Shown here one piece after another: positions 7,968 through 16,864 of a stretch of DNA of 64,000 bases. A program made the position numbers and the translations under genes. The notes under the pieces were generated by a model. It made no database searches, was not told the DNA's origin, and saw only the letters and a list, made by a program, of their open reading frames with translations. Origin of the DNA: Streptomyces sp. MspMP-M5 (GTDB taxonomy: Bacteria; Actinomycetota; Actinomycetes; Streptomycetales; Streptomycetaceae); assembly GCF_000373585.1 (NCBI RefSeq), contig NZ_KB891951.1, positions 82,026 to 146,025 on the forward strand. The letters run 5' to 3'. Each line of letters begins with the position of its first letter. Position 1 is the stretch's first letter.

Positions 7968-9029
7968 CTACCTGCGGGCCGCCGGCCCGCCCCGGACGGC
8001 CCGCCGGTACAGCGCCGCCACATCCGCCCCGAAGCGGCTGCTGTACGAGGTGTTGTCGTCACCGCCCTCGTCCTGACCGCCGATCACCCCGATCAGCGTG
8101 CCGGTACCGGTCGCCGGATCGATGTCGGTGAGCATCGGGCCGCCGCTGGTCCCGGTCGGGAAACCGGCGCACGGGAAGCGCAGCTGTCCCGCCCCCTCGG
8201 CCTCGGCGGTGTGCCGGCAGGTGACGGGGGTGTCGCTGTCGGCCGGGTAGCCGGTCAGCTGCGCCGGCCGGCCGGGCGGGGCGTCGAACCGGATCTGCTC
8301 GGCGCCCGTGACGTCCTCGATGCGCTGGTCCGTCCCGCCGTGTCGGCGCACCCGGAGGAACGCCACGTCGTGGTCCGGGTCCCGGTCGCCGATCCACCGC
8401 GGGTCCACGTCGATCCGGGTCGGCACCCACAGCCCGTACGGCGCGATCCCGTCGTGCAGGCCGGGCGCGAACACCAGCCGGGTGCGGAAGCCGCCGTCGT
8501 GGACGCAGTGCGCGGCGGTGGCGACGAGGTTCCCGGCGGGGGAGTGCACCACGCTCGCCGTGCAGTAGTGGCCGGTCTCGCCGTCGTCACCGGGGGAGAA
8601 CAGCGCCCCGACCGCCGGCGCCGGGGCCGCCGGGCCGGCCACCAGCGGCCGGGAGACCGGCAGCGGGGCCGGGGCGCCGCCGGCCATCCGCGTGGTCACG
8701 GCCGGCGGCGCCCCCGGCTCCTCGCGGTACGGGCCGGCCAGCACCGCGGCGGCGGCCCGGTCGCCGGCCGCCCGCGAGGCGAGATACGTCCCGGCGACCG
8801 GGTCCCCGGGCGCCACGTACGGGTCCTGACGCACCGACTTCAGCGCCAGCGCCGCCCCGCCCACGACGACCGTCACCAGCCCGAGCGTCGCGGTCACCCG
8901 CAGCGGCACCCCCGCGCGGGCCCGGCCGGTGCGCACCGGCCCGCCGGACTCCCGCCGTTCGGCCGCCGGCCCGGCCGCCCGCGGCCCGTCCTGCGCCGCC
9001 GTCCCGGGCTCGCGTTCGCTCGTCTCCAC
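7968..9029 (-). CDS. membrane-anchored trypsin-like serine protease
   Basis: A cytoplasmic Pro/Arg-rich N-terminus of about 42 residues is followed by one membrane helix (about 43-64), a variable linker, and an S1-type serine protease domain with His174 (ATAAHC), Asp221 (DHDVAFL) and Ser295 (PTGTSGGP). It is therefore a type II anchored extracellular protease, like other V8/trypsin-type Streptomyces proteins. GTG at 9029 has AAGG about 9 bases upstream. The gene converges on the PLC gene, with stops only 8 bp apart. Target unknown. Confidence 0.87.
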   Translation of the reverse strand: METSEREPGTAAQDGPRAAGPAAERRESGGPVRTGRARAGVPLRVTATLGLVTVVVGGAALALKSVRQDPYVAPGDPVAGTYLASRAAGDRAAAAVLAGPYREEPGAPPAVTTRMAGGAPAPLPVSRPLVAGPAAPAPAVGALFSPGDDGETGHYCTASVVHSPAGNLVATAAHCVHDGGFRTRLVFAPGLHDGIAPYGLWVPTRIDVDPRWIGDRDPDHDVAFLRVRRHGGTDQRIEDVTGAEQIRFDAPPGRPAQLTGYPADSDTPVTCRHTAEAEGAGQLRFPCAGFPTGTSGGPMLTDIDPATGTGTLIGVIGGQDEGGDDNTSYSSRFGADVAALYRRAVRGGPAARR

Positions 9030-9160
9030 CAGGTGCCGCCTTGCCGCTTCAGCCGGCGCCGCCGCACCGCCCGTCGTCGTACGGGCGGGGCAGCGCCGGA
9101 ACCAGACATTTCAACCAGTCTGATGCACGGTGGCGGCTAGTGGTTCGGTTCGACGGCCGA

Positions 9161-10102
9161 TCACGTGTGCGCCTGAGCCGGCGGAGTGACACCGAACCCT
9201 GCCAGGTTGTGCCGGATCAGGGTCCCGGCCATCCCGAACTCGTCGGGGAAGTCCATCGGGACGATGCCCAGCCCCCGCCAGGCGCTGCCCTCCGCCCCCG
9301 CCAGCAGGGCCTTGACCCGCGGGTTGAGCCGGTCGGCGTTGGACCGCGGCGGCAGCAGCGCGGCGGTCGAGACGTAGTTGACGAAGAGCTTGCCGGGCTG
9401 CCCGGCCGCCTTGCGGAACTGTGCCTCGACCTTGGGGTACTTCCCGATCGGCTCGGCCATGTAGTCGTCCTGGACGTCGAACAGCGCAGGGTCGGCGTAG
9501 CGCACCCCGCCCAGCCCGTCCGCGTCCGCCAGCAGTACCACCCGGCCGCGGGCCTCGCCCAGCCGCGGCAGCCCCGGGTCCAGCCGGAACAGCGGCCGGT
9601 AGCCCTTGGCGTCCAGATAGCTGCCGAAGATCCGGCGGAACTCCTCGGCCGGCACCTCCGAGTACTCCTGCTTGACCCGCATCAGCACCGTCTCGGACGG
9701 GTGCGCCCGCAGGAAGTCCCGGCAGGCGTTCAGCACGTCGCCGAACATCAGCTCCTGGTAGAACGCGCCGTGGTGGATCGCGAAGACGCCGTCGACGGCC
9801 CGGCAGCGGACGTCCAGGAACCGGATGCCGGACGCCAGCTGCTCGGCGACCGAGGTGTTCTGGCACGCCACCCACGGCCCGCCGATCCGGGCGCCGGAGT
9901 CGTGGGTGCCGGGGATGGTCAGCCGCTGTACGGGCGTGGCGTCGCCGAGCGCGGACATCCAGTCCCGCGTCGAGACCGCCGCCGGGGCCGCGGCCGCCGC
10001 GGTCCCGCCGCCGATGCCCGCCAGTACGCCGGCGGCCGACAGCCCCGCCGCGCCCCTGAGGAAACTCCGCCGATCCAGCGCCGTGCCCGTGCCCGTGCCC
10101 AT
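9161..10102 (-). CDS. Tat-exported phosphatidylinositol-specific phospholipase C (PLC-X type)
   Basis: Bacterial PI-PLC X-domain enzyme of 313 residues. A twin-arginine signal (DRRSFLRGAAG) lies at about residues 10-20 and a hydrophobic stretch runs to AAAAAP. The catalytic histidines appear as IPGTHDSG and FAIHHGAFY, followed by the conserved VKQEYSEVP segment. ATG 10102 is preferred over the upstream ATG at 10147 because GGAGGGG sits 6 bases before it. In known members the enzyme cleaves PI to inositol cyclic phosphate and diacylglycerol. The first codons contain a (GGGCAC)n-like repeat giving a Gly-Thr-Gly-Thr start. Confidence 0.9.
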   Translation of the reverse strand: MGTGTGTALDRRSFLRGAAGLSAAGVLAGIGGGTAAAAAPAAVSTRDWMSALGDATPVQRLTIPGTHDSGARIGGPWVACQNTSVAEQLASGIRFLDVRCRAVDGVFAIHHGAFYQELMFGDVLNACRDFLRAHPSETVLMRVKQEYSEVPAEEFRRIFGSYLDAKGYRPLFRLDPGLPRLGEARGRVVLLADADGLGGVRYADPALFDVQDDYMAEPIGKYPKVEAQFRKAAGQPGKLFVNYVSTAALLPPRSNADRLNPRVKALLAGAEGSAWRGLGIVPMDFPDEFGMAGTLIRHNLAGFGVTPPAQAHT

Positions 10103-10192
10103 GCCCTGCCCCTCCGACGAGCCCGTACGGATGTGCGATCGGGGCATCGAACCACATCGGCGGGGGGCAGGGCACCCGGCGGACGGGATCCG

Positions 10193-11155
10193 TCAGATCC
10201 GCACCGCCAGCGACAGCGCGAACCGGCCGGCGCCGTCGGTCCACCACTCGGTCAGCTTCAGCCCGGCGGCGGCGAGTTCGCCGCGCACCCCCTCCTCCCG
10301 GAACTTCGCGGAGACCTCGGTGCGCAGCTCCTCGCCGGCCGCGAACGGCACCACGAGGTCCACGTCGGGGATCTTGACGGTCAGTCCGGTGCGGGCCCGC
10401 AGCCGCATCTCGATCCACTCCTGTGCGGCGTTCCACCGCGCGACGTGGTCGAACTGCGCCGGGTCGAAGTCGCCGCCCAGCTCGCGGTTGATGACCTCCA
10501 GGACGTTCTTGTTGAACGCGGCGGTCACCCCGCGGGCGTCGTCGTAGGCGGCGACCAGGGTGTCCTCGTCCTTGACCAGGTCGGTGCCGAGCAGCAGGGC
10601 GTCCCCGGGCGCGAGCAGGTCGTGCACGGAGCGCAGGAACGCGGCCCGCTCGTCCGGGAGGAGGTTGCCGATGGTGCCGCCGAGGAACGCCAGCAGCCGC
10701 GGACCGGGCGTGGCCGGCAGCGTCAGGCCCGGCTGGAAGTCGGCGACCAGGGCGTGCACGGTCAGGTCCGGATGCTCGGCCAGCAGCCTCTCGCCGGCCG
10801 CCCGCAGCGCGGACTCGCTGACGTCGACCGGCAGATAGGTGTGCAGTCCGGTGAGGGCCCGCAGCAGGTGGCGGGTCTTGTCGGACGAGCCGGACCCCAG
10901 CTCGATCAGGGTCCGGGCGCCGGTGGCGGCGGCTATCCGGTCCGCGGTGGCACGCAGGATCTCGCGCTCCGCACGGGTCGGGTAGTACTCGGGCAGGGTG
11001 GTGATCTCGTCGAACAGCTCGCTGCCGCGGGCGTCGTAGAACCACTTCGGCGGCAGCTGCTTGGGCGTACGGGACAGGCCCGCCACGACGTCGGCGCGCA
11101 GCGCGGCCGCGGTGGCGTCGGCGGGGAGGGTGCGGGTGATGCTGAGCGGGCTCAC
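10193..11155 (-). CDS. egtD: ergothioneine biosynthesis methyltransferase EgtD
   Basis: SAM-dependent histidine Nα-trimethyltransferase that makes hercynine, the first committed step of ergothioneine synthesis. The 320-residue product fits the family length. Visible features: PPKWFYDARGSELFDEIT near residue 35, the SAM motif TLIELGSGSSDKTRHLL near 80, FLGGTIGNL, and TDLVKDEDTL with AFNKNVLEVINREL. The GTG at 11155 overlaps the egtC stop by 4 bp (GTGA). Last gene of the egtABCD operon. Confidence 0.96.
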   Translation of the reverse strand: MSPLSITRTLPADATAAALRADVVAGLSRTPKQLPPKWFYDARGSELFDEITTLPEYYPTRAEREILRATADRIAAATGARTLIELGSGSSDKTRHLLRALTGLHTYLPVDVSESALRAAGERLLAEHPDLTVHALVADFQPGLTLPATPGPRLLAFLGGTIGNLLPDERAAFLRSVHDLLAPGDALLLGTDLVKDEDTLVAAYDDARGVTAAFNKNVLEVINRELGGDFDPAQFDHVARWNAAQEWIEMRLRARTGLTVKIPDVDLVVPFAAGEELRTEVSAKFREEGVRGELAAAGLKLTEWWTDGAGRFALSLAVRI

Positions 11156-11907
11156 GTTGCGGGCTCCTTGAGCGGGGTGAGTCGGACCTCGGTGCGAGTG
11201 GCGCACAGCAGCGTGCTCTCGGGGACCTCGGTCCAGTGGGGGGATGCGTCGTAGGGCTCGGAGGCGACGACCACGCCGCCGGCGGGGAGGGTCAGGTGGA
11301 AGAGGGTGTCGCCCCAGGTGGTGGCGGCGATCGTGGTGCCGTCCGTCAGCAGCAGGTTGAGCCGCGAGCCGGGCGCCGCCGCGGCGACCTCCTCGACCGT
11401 GGCGGCCAGCGCCCGGCCCGGGTCGTCGCCGGCGGCCAGCCGGTGGTGCACCAGGGCCCACAGCAACGCGGTGTCGTTGCGGGCCGCCAGTCGCAGCAGC
11501 TCCGCCGCGGGCAGCCCGGCGGCCACCTCCGCCAGGGTGTCCGGCCAGCCGGCGACCGCGCCGTTGTGGCTGAAGAGGTACCGCCCGGTGGCGAACGGCG
11601 CGGCGGCCGCCTCGGCGTCCGCACCGGCCACCGTGGCGTCCCGGACGGCGGCCAGCAGCGCCCCGGTGCGGACCACCCGGGCCAGGTCGGGCAGTTGCTC
11701 GTCGGCCCAGATCGGCCCGGCCCGGCGGTAGCGCGCCGGCACCGGGTCGCCGGGCGCGTACCAGCCGACGCCGAAGCCGTCCGCGTTGACCGTGCCGTGC
11801 CGCTGGTGGCGCGGCGCCCAGGACTGCCGGTACAGCCCGTACGGCGGCGCCAGGACCACCTGTCCGAACGGTGTCTCCGGCCCCAGGTAAGCAAGATGAC
11901 GGCACAT
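11152..11907 (-). CDS. egtC: ergothioneine biosynthesis amidohydrolase EgtC
   Basis: Class II glutamine-amidotransferase-type hydrolase that removes the γ-glutamyl group from the EgtB sulfoxide product. The chain begins MCRHLAYLG, so Cys2 becomes the N-terminal nucleophile after Met removal, as in this family. NADGFGVGWY and YLFSHNGAV are further class II hallmarks. It is 251 residues long. The ATG at 11907 shares one base with the egtB stop (TGATG) and the 3' end overlaps egtD by 4 bp, indicating tight translational coupling. Confidence 0.96.
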   Translation of the reverse strand: MCRHLAYLGPETPFGQVVLAPPYGLYRQSWAPRHQRHGTVNADGFGVGWYAPGDPVPARYRRAGPIWADEQLPDLARVVRTGALLAAVRDATVAGADAEAAAAPFATGRYLFSHNGAVAGWPDTLAEVAAGLPAAELLRLAARNDTALLWALVHHRLAAGDDPGRALAATVEEVAAAAPGSRLNLLLTDGTTIAATTWGDTLFHLTLPAGGVVVASEPYDASPHWTEVPESTLLCATRTEVRLTPLKEPAT

Positions 11908-13232
11908 CAGGAACCGTCCCCGGCCGACGGTCCGGCGTCCCGGGCGGTGCGGAAACCGGAGAAGATCTGCCGCCGCACCGGGAGGTCCCAGTTGCGGAAG
12001 GTGCCACGGCAGGCGACCGCGTCGACGGCGAACGAGCCGCCGCGCAGCACCTTGTACGCACTGCCGAAGAACACCTCGGAGTACTCCCGGTAGGGGAACG
12101 CGGCGAAGCCCGGGTACGGCAGGAAGTCGCTGGCCGTCCACTCCCAGACGTCGCCGATCAGCTGCCGGACGCCGAGCGGTGAGGCGCCGTCGGGGTAGCT
12201 GCCGACCGGCGCCGGCCGCAGGTGCCGCTGGCCGAGGTTGGCGCGGTCCGGCGACGGGTCCGCGTCGCCCCAGGGATAGCGCCGGTCCCGCCCGGACGCC
12301 GGGTCGTGGCGGGCGGCCTTCTCCCACTCGGCCTCCGTGGGCAGCCGCCGCCCGGCCCACCGGGCATAGGCGTCCGCCTCGTACCAACTCACGTGCAGCA
12401 CCGGCTCGTCCGGCGGCACCGGCTCGGTCACCCCGAACCGGCGGCGCAGCCACTGCCGGCCCTCGCGGCGCCAGAACAGCGGGGCCCGCAGCCGGTGTTC
12501 GCGCACCTGCGCCCAGCCCTCCGGGGCCCACCAGCGCGGTTCGTCGTAGCCGCCGTCCTCGATGAAGCGCTGGTAGGCGCCGTTGCTCACGGGGGTGGTG
12601 TCGAGGAAGAAGGGCGGCACCAGCCGCCGGTGCACGGGGCGTTCGTTGTCCAGCGCCCAGGGCTCGGTGGACGTCCCCATCCGGAACGGCCCACCGGGTA
12701 TGAGGACCTCCGGCGGCAGCGGGCCGGCGGGCGCGGGCGGCGGCTCGGGCGCGGAGAGGACCGGCGGCCCCTTCCGCAGCTGATGGGTGATCAGCATCGT
12801 CTCGTCGTGCTGCTGTTCGTGCTGCGCGATCATCCCGAAGGCGAAACCGGCCGACAGCAGCGGGCCGCCGTGCAGCTCGGCGCGCTCCAGGACGTCCAGC
12901 ACCCGGCCGCGCACCTCCGCGACATAGCCGTGGGCCTCGGCCGGGGACAGCAGTGGCAGCGACGGGCGCGCGGCCCGCGGGTGCTCGAAGGCGTCGTAGA
13001 CGGAGTCGATGTCGGGGCGCAGCGCGTCACGGCCGCCGACGGTGCGCAGCAGCCACTGCTCCTCCTGGTTGCCGATGTGCGCCAGATCCCACACCAGCGG
13101 GGACATCAGCGGGGAGTGCTGGGCCACCAGGTCGGGCTCCGCCACACACCCGGTCAGCAGGCGGGTGCGGTCGCGGGCGGCGAGCAGCGCCGCGGCGGCC
13201 CGCTCCCGGAACGGCTCGGGGTCGATCGTCAC
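11907..13232 (-). CDS. egtB: ergothioneine biosynthesis sulfoxide synthase EgtB
   Basis: Nonheme iron sulfoxide synthase that joins hercynine and γ-glutamylcysteine using O2. The 441-residue chain has an N-terminal DinB-like domain with the iron-ligand cluster WDLAHIGNQEE (about 55) and HEQQHDE (about 135), then an FGE-sulfatase-type domain (GPFRMGTSTEPWALDNE, LPTEAEWEKAAR, GDVWEWTAS, VLRGGSFAVD). The GTG at 13232 overlaps the egtA stop by 4 bp. Use of γ-glutamylcysteine rather than cysteine is inferred from the presence of egtA and egtC. Confidence 0.96.
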   Translation of the reverse strand: MTIDPEPFRERAAAALLAARDRTRLLTGCVAEPDLVAQHSPLMSPLVWDLAHIGNQEEQWLLRTVGGRDALRPDIDSVYDAFEHPRAARPSLPLLSPAEAHGYVAEVRGRVLDVLERAELHGGPLLSAGFAFGMIAQHEQQHDETMLITHQLRKGPPVLSAPEPPPAPAGPLPPEVLIPGGPFRMGTSTEPWALDNERPVHRRLVPPFFLDTTPVSNGAYQRFIEDGGYDEPRWWAPEGWAQVREHRLRAPLFWRREGRQWLRRRFGVTEPVPPDEPVLHVSWYEADAYARWAGRRLPTEAEWEKAARHDPASGRDRRYPWGDADPSPDRANLGQRHLRPAPVGSYPDGASPLGVRQLIGDVWEWTASDFLPYPGFAAFPYREYSEVFFGSAYKVLRGGSFAVDAVACRGTFRNWDLPVRRQIFSGFRTARDAGPSAGDGS

Positions 13233-14554
13233 GCGCTGTCCTTCCCACGCAGGAGGCGGCCCTCGGCCGCGGTACCGGCGCCGTCGGCCGGGTCCGGGCC
13301 GCCGGCGGCCTCGGCCGCGGGCAGCGCGTCGAGCTGGTCGTCGGCCGGGCATCTGCCGCGCGCCACATAGCGCTCGACGTACTCCGCGACCGCGGCCCGG
13401 ATCTCCGGGGCGGCGCCCAGCCGCGGCAGCGCCTCCTGCGCGGCGTCGAAGCAGGCGACCGCGGCGGCGTGCAGCTCGGGGTCGGTGAGCCCGGCCCGGG
13501 CCGCGGTGCGCCACAGCGGGTTCTCCGGCGGCGGCTGCCAACCAGCAGTTTCCGCAAGGGGTTTGACGGTGCGGTAGGCGAACTCGGCGGCCGCCGGATC
13601 GTCGAACAGGGCGGCCGTGACGGCCAGCGGCACGATCCACCCGTCCGGGCCGGGCTGCGCGTCGATCATCCGCAGCTCCAGATGGCCGCGCGGCCGCACC
13701 GGCGGGAAGAGCGTGGTGACGTGGTAGTCGAGGTCCTCCAGCGTCACCGGCCGGGGCACACCGCTGCGCGCCCACTCGCGGAAGGTGAGACCCTCCGGCG
13801 CGTCCCACGGGCCGTCCGGGCGCCGGACGCACATCACCGGGGCGTCCAGGGCGTAGCGGGCCCACGCGGTGCGCGGCTCCACGTCCTGGGGCGGGGCGAG
13901 CGTGCGGCCCGGGTCGAGCCGCGCCCAGATGGCCTGGCGGGTGGTGCGGTAGCCGGTCGGACGCCCCTCGGCGAGCGGGGAGTTGGCGAACGCGGCGGCC
14001 AGCACGGCGCCCAGCAGATGCGCCAGCAGCCACCGCCGGCCCAGCCCCAGCGGCCCCGGCTCCTCGTAGCCGGCGTCCAGGCACACCTGGACGGAGGCGG
14101 TGCGGCACATCATGGACCGGCCGGCCGGGCCGCGGCGGTCGAAGTACGCCTCCATGGCGTCGTAGCGCGGCGCGGTCAGCACCCGGCGGGGCGGCTGCCA
14201 GGGGTCGTGGCCGTGGCCCGCGAGGACGAGGTCCAGCTCCCGCAGGACGGGCCGGACCCGGGCCAGATCGGCGGAGACCGCCTCGACGCAGGCGGTCAGA
14301 GAGGTGGCGGGCAGCGAGCTGAGCTCCAGCTGGCCGCCGGGTTCGAAGGTGAGGGCGGAGGTGAGCGGCAGGGCTCGTAGGGCGGCCGCCGCACGGTGCA
14401 TCCGGTCGGGGTCGACCGGACATCGGGGGTTGCGCGCGTCGTGGACCAGAAGCTCGATCTCGACGCCGGTGCGGCGCGGTGGGCCCGTCTTGAAACAGAT
14501 ACCGCTCAGGTGCGCGGCGAGTTCCGCTTCCGATATCGACGGTCGTACGGGCAT
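13229..14554 (-). CDS. egtA: glutamate-cysteine ligase EgtA
   Basis: ATP-dependent γ-glutamylcysteine synthetase that supplies the thiol donor for EgtB. The protein is 441 residues, GCS2-like, with GVEIELLVHD (about residue 35), LTFEPGGQLELSS, MMCRTASVQVCLDAGYE and HLELRMIDAQPG, all standard for actinobacterial EgtA. The ATG at 14554 follows GGAGGGGAGAGGG. First gene of the operon egtA-egtB-egtC-egtD. The PLP lyase gene egtE is not next to it; the aminotransferase upstream is of another type. Confidence 0.95.
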   Translation of the reverse strand: MPVRPSISEAELAAHLSGICFKTGPPRRTGVEIELLVHDARNPRCPVDPDRMHRAAAALRALPLTSALTFEPGGQLELSSLPATSLTACVEAVSADLARVRPVLRELDLVLAGHGHDPWQPPRRVLTAPRYDAMEAYFDRRGPAGRSMMCRTASVQVCLDAGYEEPGPLGLGRRWLLAHLLGAVLAAAFANSPLAEGRPTGYRTTRQAIWARLDPGRTLAPPQDVEPRTAWARYALDAPVMCVRRPDGPWDAPEGLTFREWARSGVPRPVTLEDLDYHVTTLFPPVRPRGHLELRMIDAQPGPDGWIVPLAVTAALFDDPAAAEFAYRTVKPLAETAGWQPPPENPLWRTAARAGLTDPELHAAAVACFDAAQEALPRLGAAPEIRAAVAEYVERYVARGRCPADDQLDALPAAEAAGGPDPADGAGTAAEGRLLRGKDSA

Positions 14555-14776
14555 CGCTTCCCTCTCCCCTCCGGGATGGCGGCTGGATTGCCGTCCCCCA
14601 CCTAAGCCGGTGCGCACGGTCCCCTCAAGAGCGCCTTCCCGCCGCCGAGGGGCGGCAGTGGGTGACGGGGCAGGTGGGGCGGGGTGAAGCCGCCGGGAAA
14701 CTGGTACGCCCGTTCGGGTGTCGCGCGGCCCCGGCCGGGACGGTGCACCCCGTCCAGGGTCGCGCGCCTGGTTTCC

Positions 14777-15988
14777 CTACTGCCGGTAGCCGGCCAGGAA
14801 GCGCCCGATCCGGCCGATCGCCGCGTCGAGGTCGTCGGCGTGCGGGAGGGTCAGGATCCGGAAGTGGTCCGGGCGCGGCCAGTTGAAGCCGGTGCCCTGG
14901 ACGACCTGGATCTTCTCCCGCAGCAGCAGGTCCAGTACGAACTTCTCGTCGTCGTGGATCTTGTGGACCGCCGGGTCGAGGCGGGGGAAGGCGTACAGCG
15001 CGCCCTTGGGCTTGACGCAGGAGACGCCCGGGATCTCGTTGAGCCGCTCCCAGGCGCGGTCGCGCTGCTCGCGCAGCCGGCCGCCGGGGAGGACCAGGTC
15101 CGTGATGGTCTGCCGGCCGCCCAGCGCCGCCTGGATCGCGTACTGCGCCGGGGCGTTGGGGCACAGCCGCATCGTGGCGAGGGTGCCCAGTCCCTCCAGG
15201 TAGTCCGCGGCGTGCTGCTTGGGGCCGGAGACCACCAGCCAGCCGGAGCGGAAGCCGGCCACCCGGTACGACTTGGACAGGCCGCTGAAGGTCAGGCACA
15301 CCAGGTCCGGGGCGAGGACCGCGGCGTGGTGGTGGACGGCGTCGTCGTAGAGGATGCGGTCGTAGATCTCGTCGGCGAAGACCATGAGCTGGTGGCGGCG
15401 GGCGAGGTCGAGCATGCCCTCCAGCACCTCGCGCGGATAGACCGCGCCGGTGGGGTTGTTGGGGTTGATGATGACCATCGCCCGGGTCCGGTCGGTGATC
15501 TTCGAGGCGAGGTCGTCGAGGTCCGGGTACCAGTCGGCGGACTCGTCGCAGAGGTAGTGCACCGGCGTGCCGCCCGCCAGGCTGGTGACCGCCGTCCACA
15601 GCGGGTAGTCGGGCGCCGGGATGAGGACCTCGTCCCCGTCCTCCAGCAGCGCCTGGACCGCCATCGAGACCAGCTCGGAGACGCCGTTGCCCAGATAGAC
15701 GTCGTCGACGCCGACGTCCGGCAGCCCGGCCTCCTGATAGCGCTGGGCCACCGCGCGGCGGGCGGAGAGGATGCCGCGGGACTCGGTGTAGCCGTGCGCC
15801 CGGGAGAGGTTGCGCATCACGTCCTGGAGGATCTCCTCCGGGCACTCGAAGCCGAACAGCGCCGGATTGCCGGTGTTCAGCCGCAGCACGCTGTGGCCGG
15901 CCTCCTCCAGCGCGTCCGCGTGCTCGATCACCGGTCCACGGATCTCGTAGCAGACATCGGCCATCTTGCTGGACTGCTTGAACTGCAT
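14777..15988 (-). CDS. AlaA-like class I aminotransferase
   Basis: PLP-dependent aminotransferase of 403 residues, close in type to glutamate-pyruvate transaminase AlaA. Features: N-terminal MQFKQSSKMADVCYEIRGPV, SRGILSARRAVA, YLGNGVSELVSMAVQALL, NPNNPTGAVYP, and the Schiff-base Lys in FSGLSKSYRVAGFRSGW. The ATG at 15988 has GAGGAGG at 7 bases. Likely makes alanine from pyruvate and glutamate in the cytoplasm. It is divergent from the HxlR gene; two TTGG-N5-CCAA dyads in the shared region may control both. Confidence 0.92.
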   Translation of the reverse strand: MQFKQSSKMADVCYEIRGPVIEHADALEEAGHSVLRLNTGNPALFGFECPEEILQDVMRNLSRAHGYTESRGILSARRAVAQRYQEAGLPDVGVDDVYLGNGVSELVSMAVQALLEDGDEVLIPAPDYPLWTAVTSLAGGTPVHYLCDESADWYPDLDDLASKITDRTRAMVIINPNNPTGAVYPREVLEGMLDLARRHQLMVFADEIYDRILYDDAVHHHAAVLAPDLVCLTFSGLSKSYRVAGFRSGWLVVSGPKQHAADYLEGLGTLATMRLCPNAPAQYAIQAALGGRQTITDLVLPGGRLREQRDRAWERLNEIPGVSCVKPKGALYAFPRLDPAVHKIHDDEKFVLDLLLREKIQVVQGTGFNWPRPDHFRILTLPHADDLDAAIGRIGRFLAGYRQ

Positions 15989-16048
15989 GCGGCGGCCTCC
16001 TCGTCCTCTCTCCCACCGCGGGGCGCGGCAGCACTCGTGACACCGTAC

Positions 16049-16082
16049 TTGGTTTTCCCAACTTCTGACTTGGAAAATCCAA
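16049..16082. promoter_or_regulatory. paired TTGG-N5-CCAA operators, candidate HxlR binding sites
   Basis: Two 13-bp dyads, TTGGttttcCCAA (16049-16061) and TTGGaaaatCCAA (16070-16082), are spaced 21 bp centre to centre, two helical turns. They lie between the divergent aminotransferase and HxlR genes. The second contains the putative -35 of the HxlR promoter (TTGGAA, 16070-16075; -10 TATGCT at 16092-16097, 16-bp spacer). Autorepression by HxlR is inferred. Confidence 0.65.
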
Positions 16083-16103
16083 TCACATGTCTATGCTGGT
16101 GTC

Positions 16104-16748
16104 ATGCCGCGCCGAAGTTATGACCAGTACTGCGCCGTCGCCCGGGCCCTGGACGCCGTCGGCGACCGCTGGACGCTGCTGATCGTCCGGGAACTCCTCG
16201 GCGGATCCCGGCGTTACACCGACCTCCACGCCGATCTGCCGGGCGTCAGCACCGACATGCTCGCCTCCCGTCTGAAGGACATGGAGCGCGACGACCTCCT
16301 CACCCGCCGCCGCCTCCCCCCGCCCGGCGCCGCCTACGTCTACGAACTCACCCCGCGCGGCCGCGCGTTGCTCCCGGCCCTGACCGCACTCGCCGACTGG
16401 GGTGCCGCGGCCCTCGGCGCGCAGCGCCCCACGGACGCGGTCCGCGCCCACTGGTTCGCGGTCCCGCTGCTGACCCGGCTCGCCCACCACTTCGCCGACG
16501 ACCCGGTCCGCGTCGTGGACATCGCCCTGGACGAGGGCGCCTTCCACCTCGTCCTCGACCCGGACGACCCCTCCGCCCCCCGCTACGCCGACGGCCCCGC
16601 CCCCCACCCCGACACCGTCCTCCGCATGGACACCGCCACCTGCCTCGCCCTCGTCCACAACCACCTCACCCTCACCGAAGCCCTCACCACCGGCCGCATC
16701 CACCGGACCACCCCGGAGAAACCCGGCAGCGAGGACACGCCGGCCTGA
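16104..16748 (+). CDS. HxlR-family winged-helix regulator with C-terminal SCP2-like domain
   Basis: Transcription regulator of 214 residues. The HxlR-type winged helix spans about 5-95 (YCAVARALDAVGDRWTLLIV, LPGVSTDMLASRLKDMERD, PPGAAYVYELTPRGRAL). A C-terminal domain at about 120-200 resembles the sterol-carrier SCP2-like part found in longer actinobacterial HxlR proteins. No ribosome site precedes the ATG, and TATGCT ends 7 bases upstream, so the mRNA is probably leaderless. Paired dyads at its promoter suggest autoregulation. Confidence 0.9.
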   Translation: MPRRSYDQYCAVARALDAVGDRWTLLIVRELLGGSRRYTDLHADLPGVSTDMLASRLKDMERDDLLTRRRLPPPGAAYVYELTPRGRALLPALTALADWGAAALGAQRPTDAVRAHWFAVPLLTRLAHHFADDPVRVVDIALDEGAFHLVLDPDDPSAPRYADGPAPHPDTVLRMDTATCLALVHNHLTLTEALTTGRIHRTTPEKPGSEDTPA

Positions 16749-16864
16749 GCACGGGCGGGCGGCCACTCCCCACCGACGCCCGCCCCGGCGCCGCGCCCGC
16801 CCCGCGGCGCCACTCACCGCCTGCCACCTTGCCGGCACCGGCCGCCCGTGCCACCGTCCGTCCG

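Noticed and set aside
14777-15988. Aminotransferase considered as EgtE
   Set aside because: EgtE enzymes resemble isopenicillin-N epimerase/cysteine desulfurase; this protein has the AlaA-type SKSYRVAGFR and NPNNPTG motifs.
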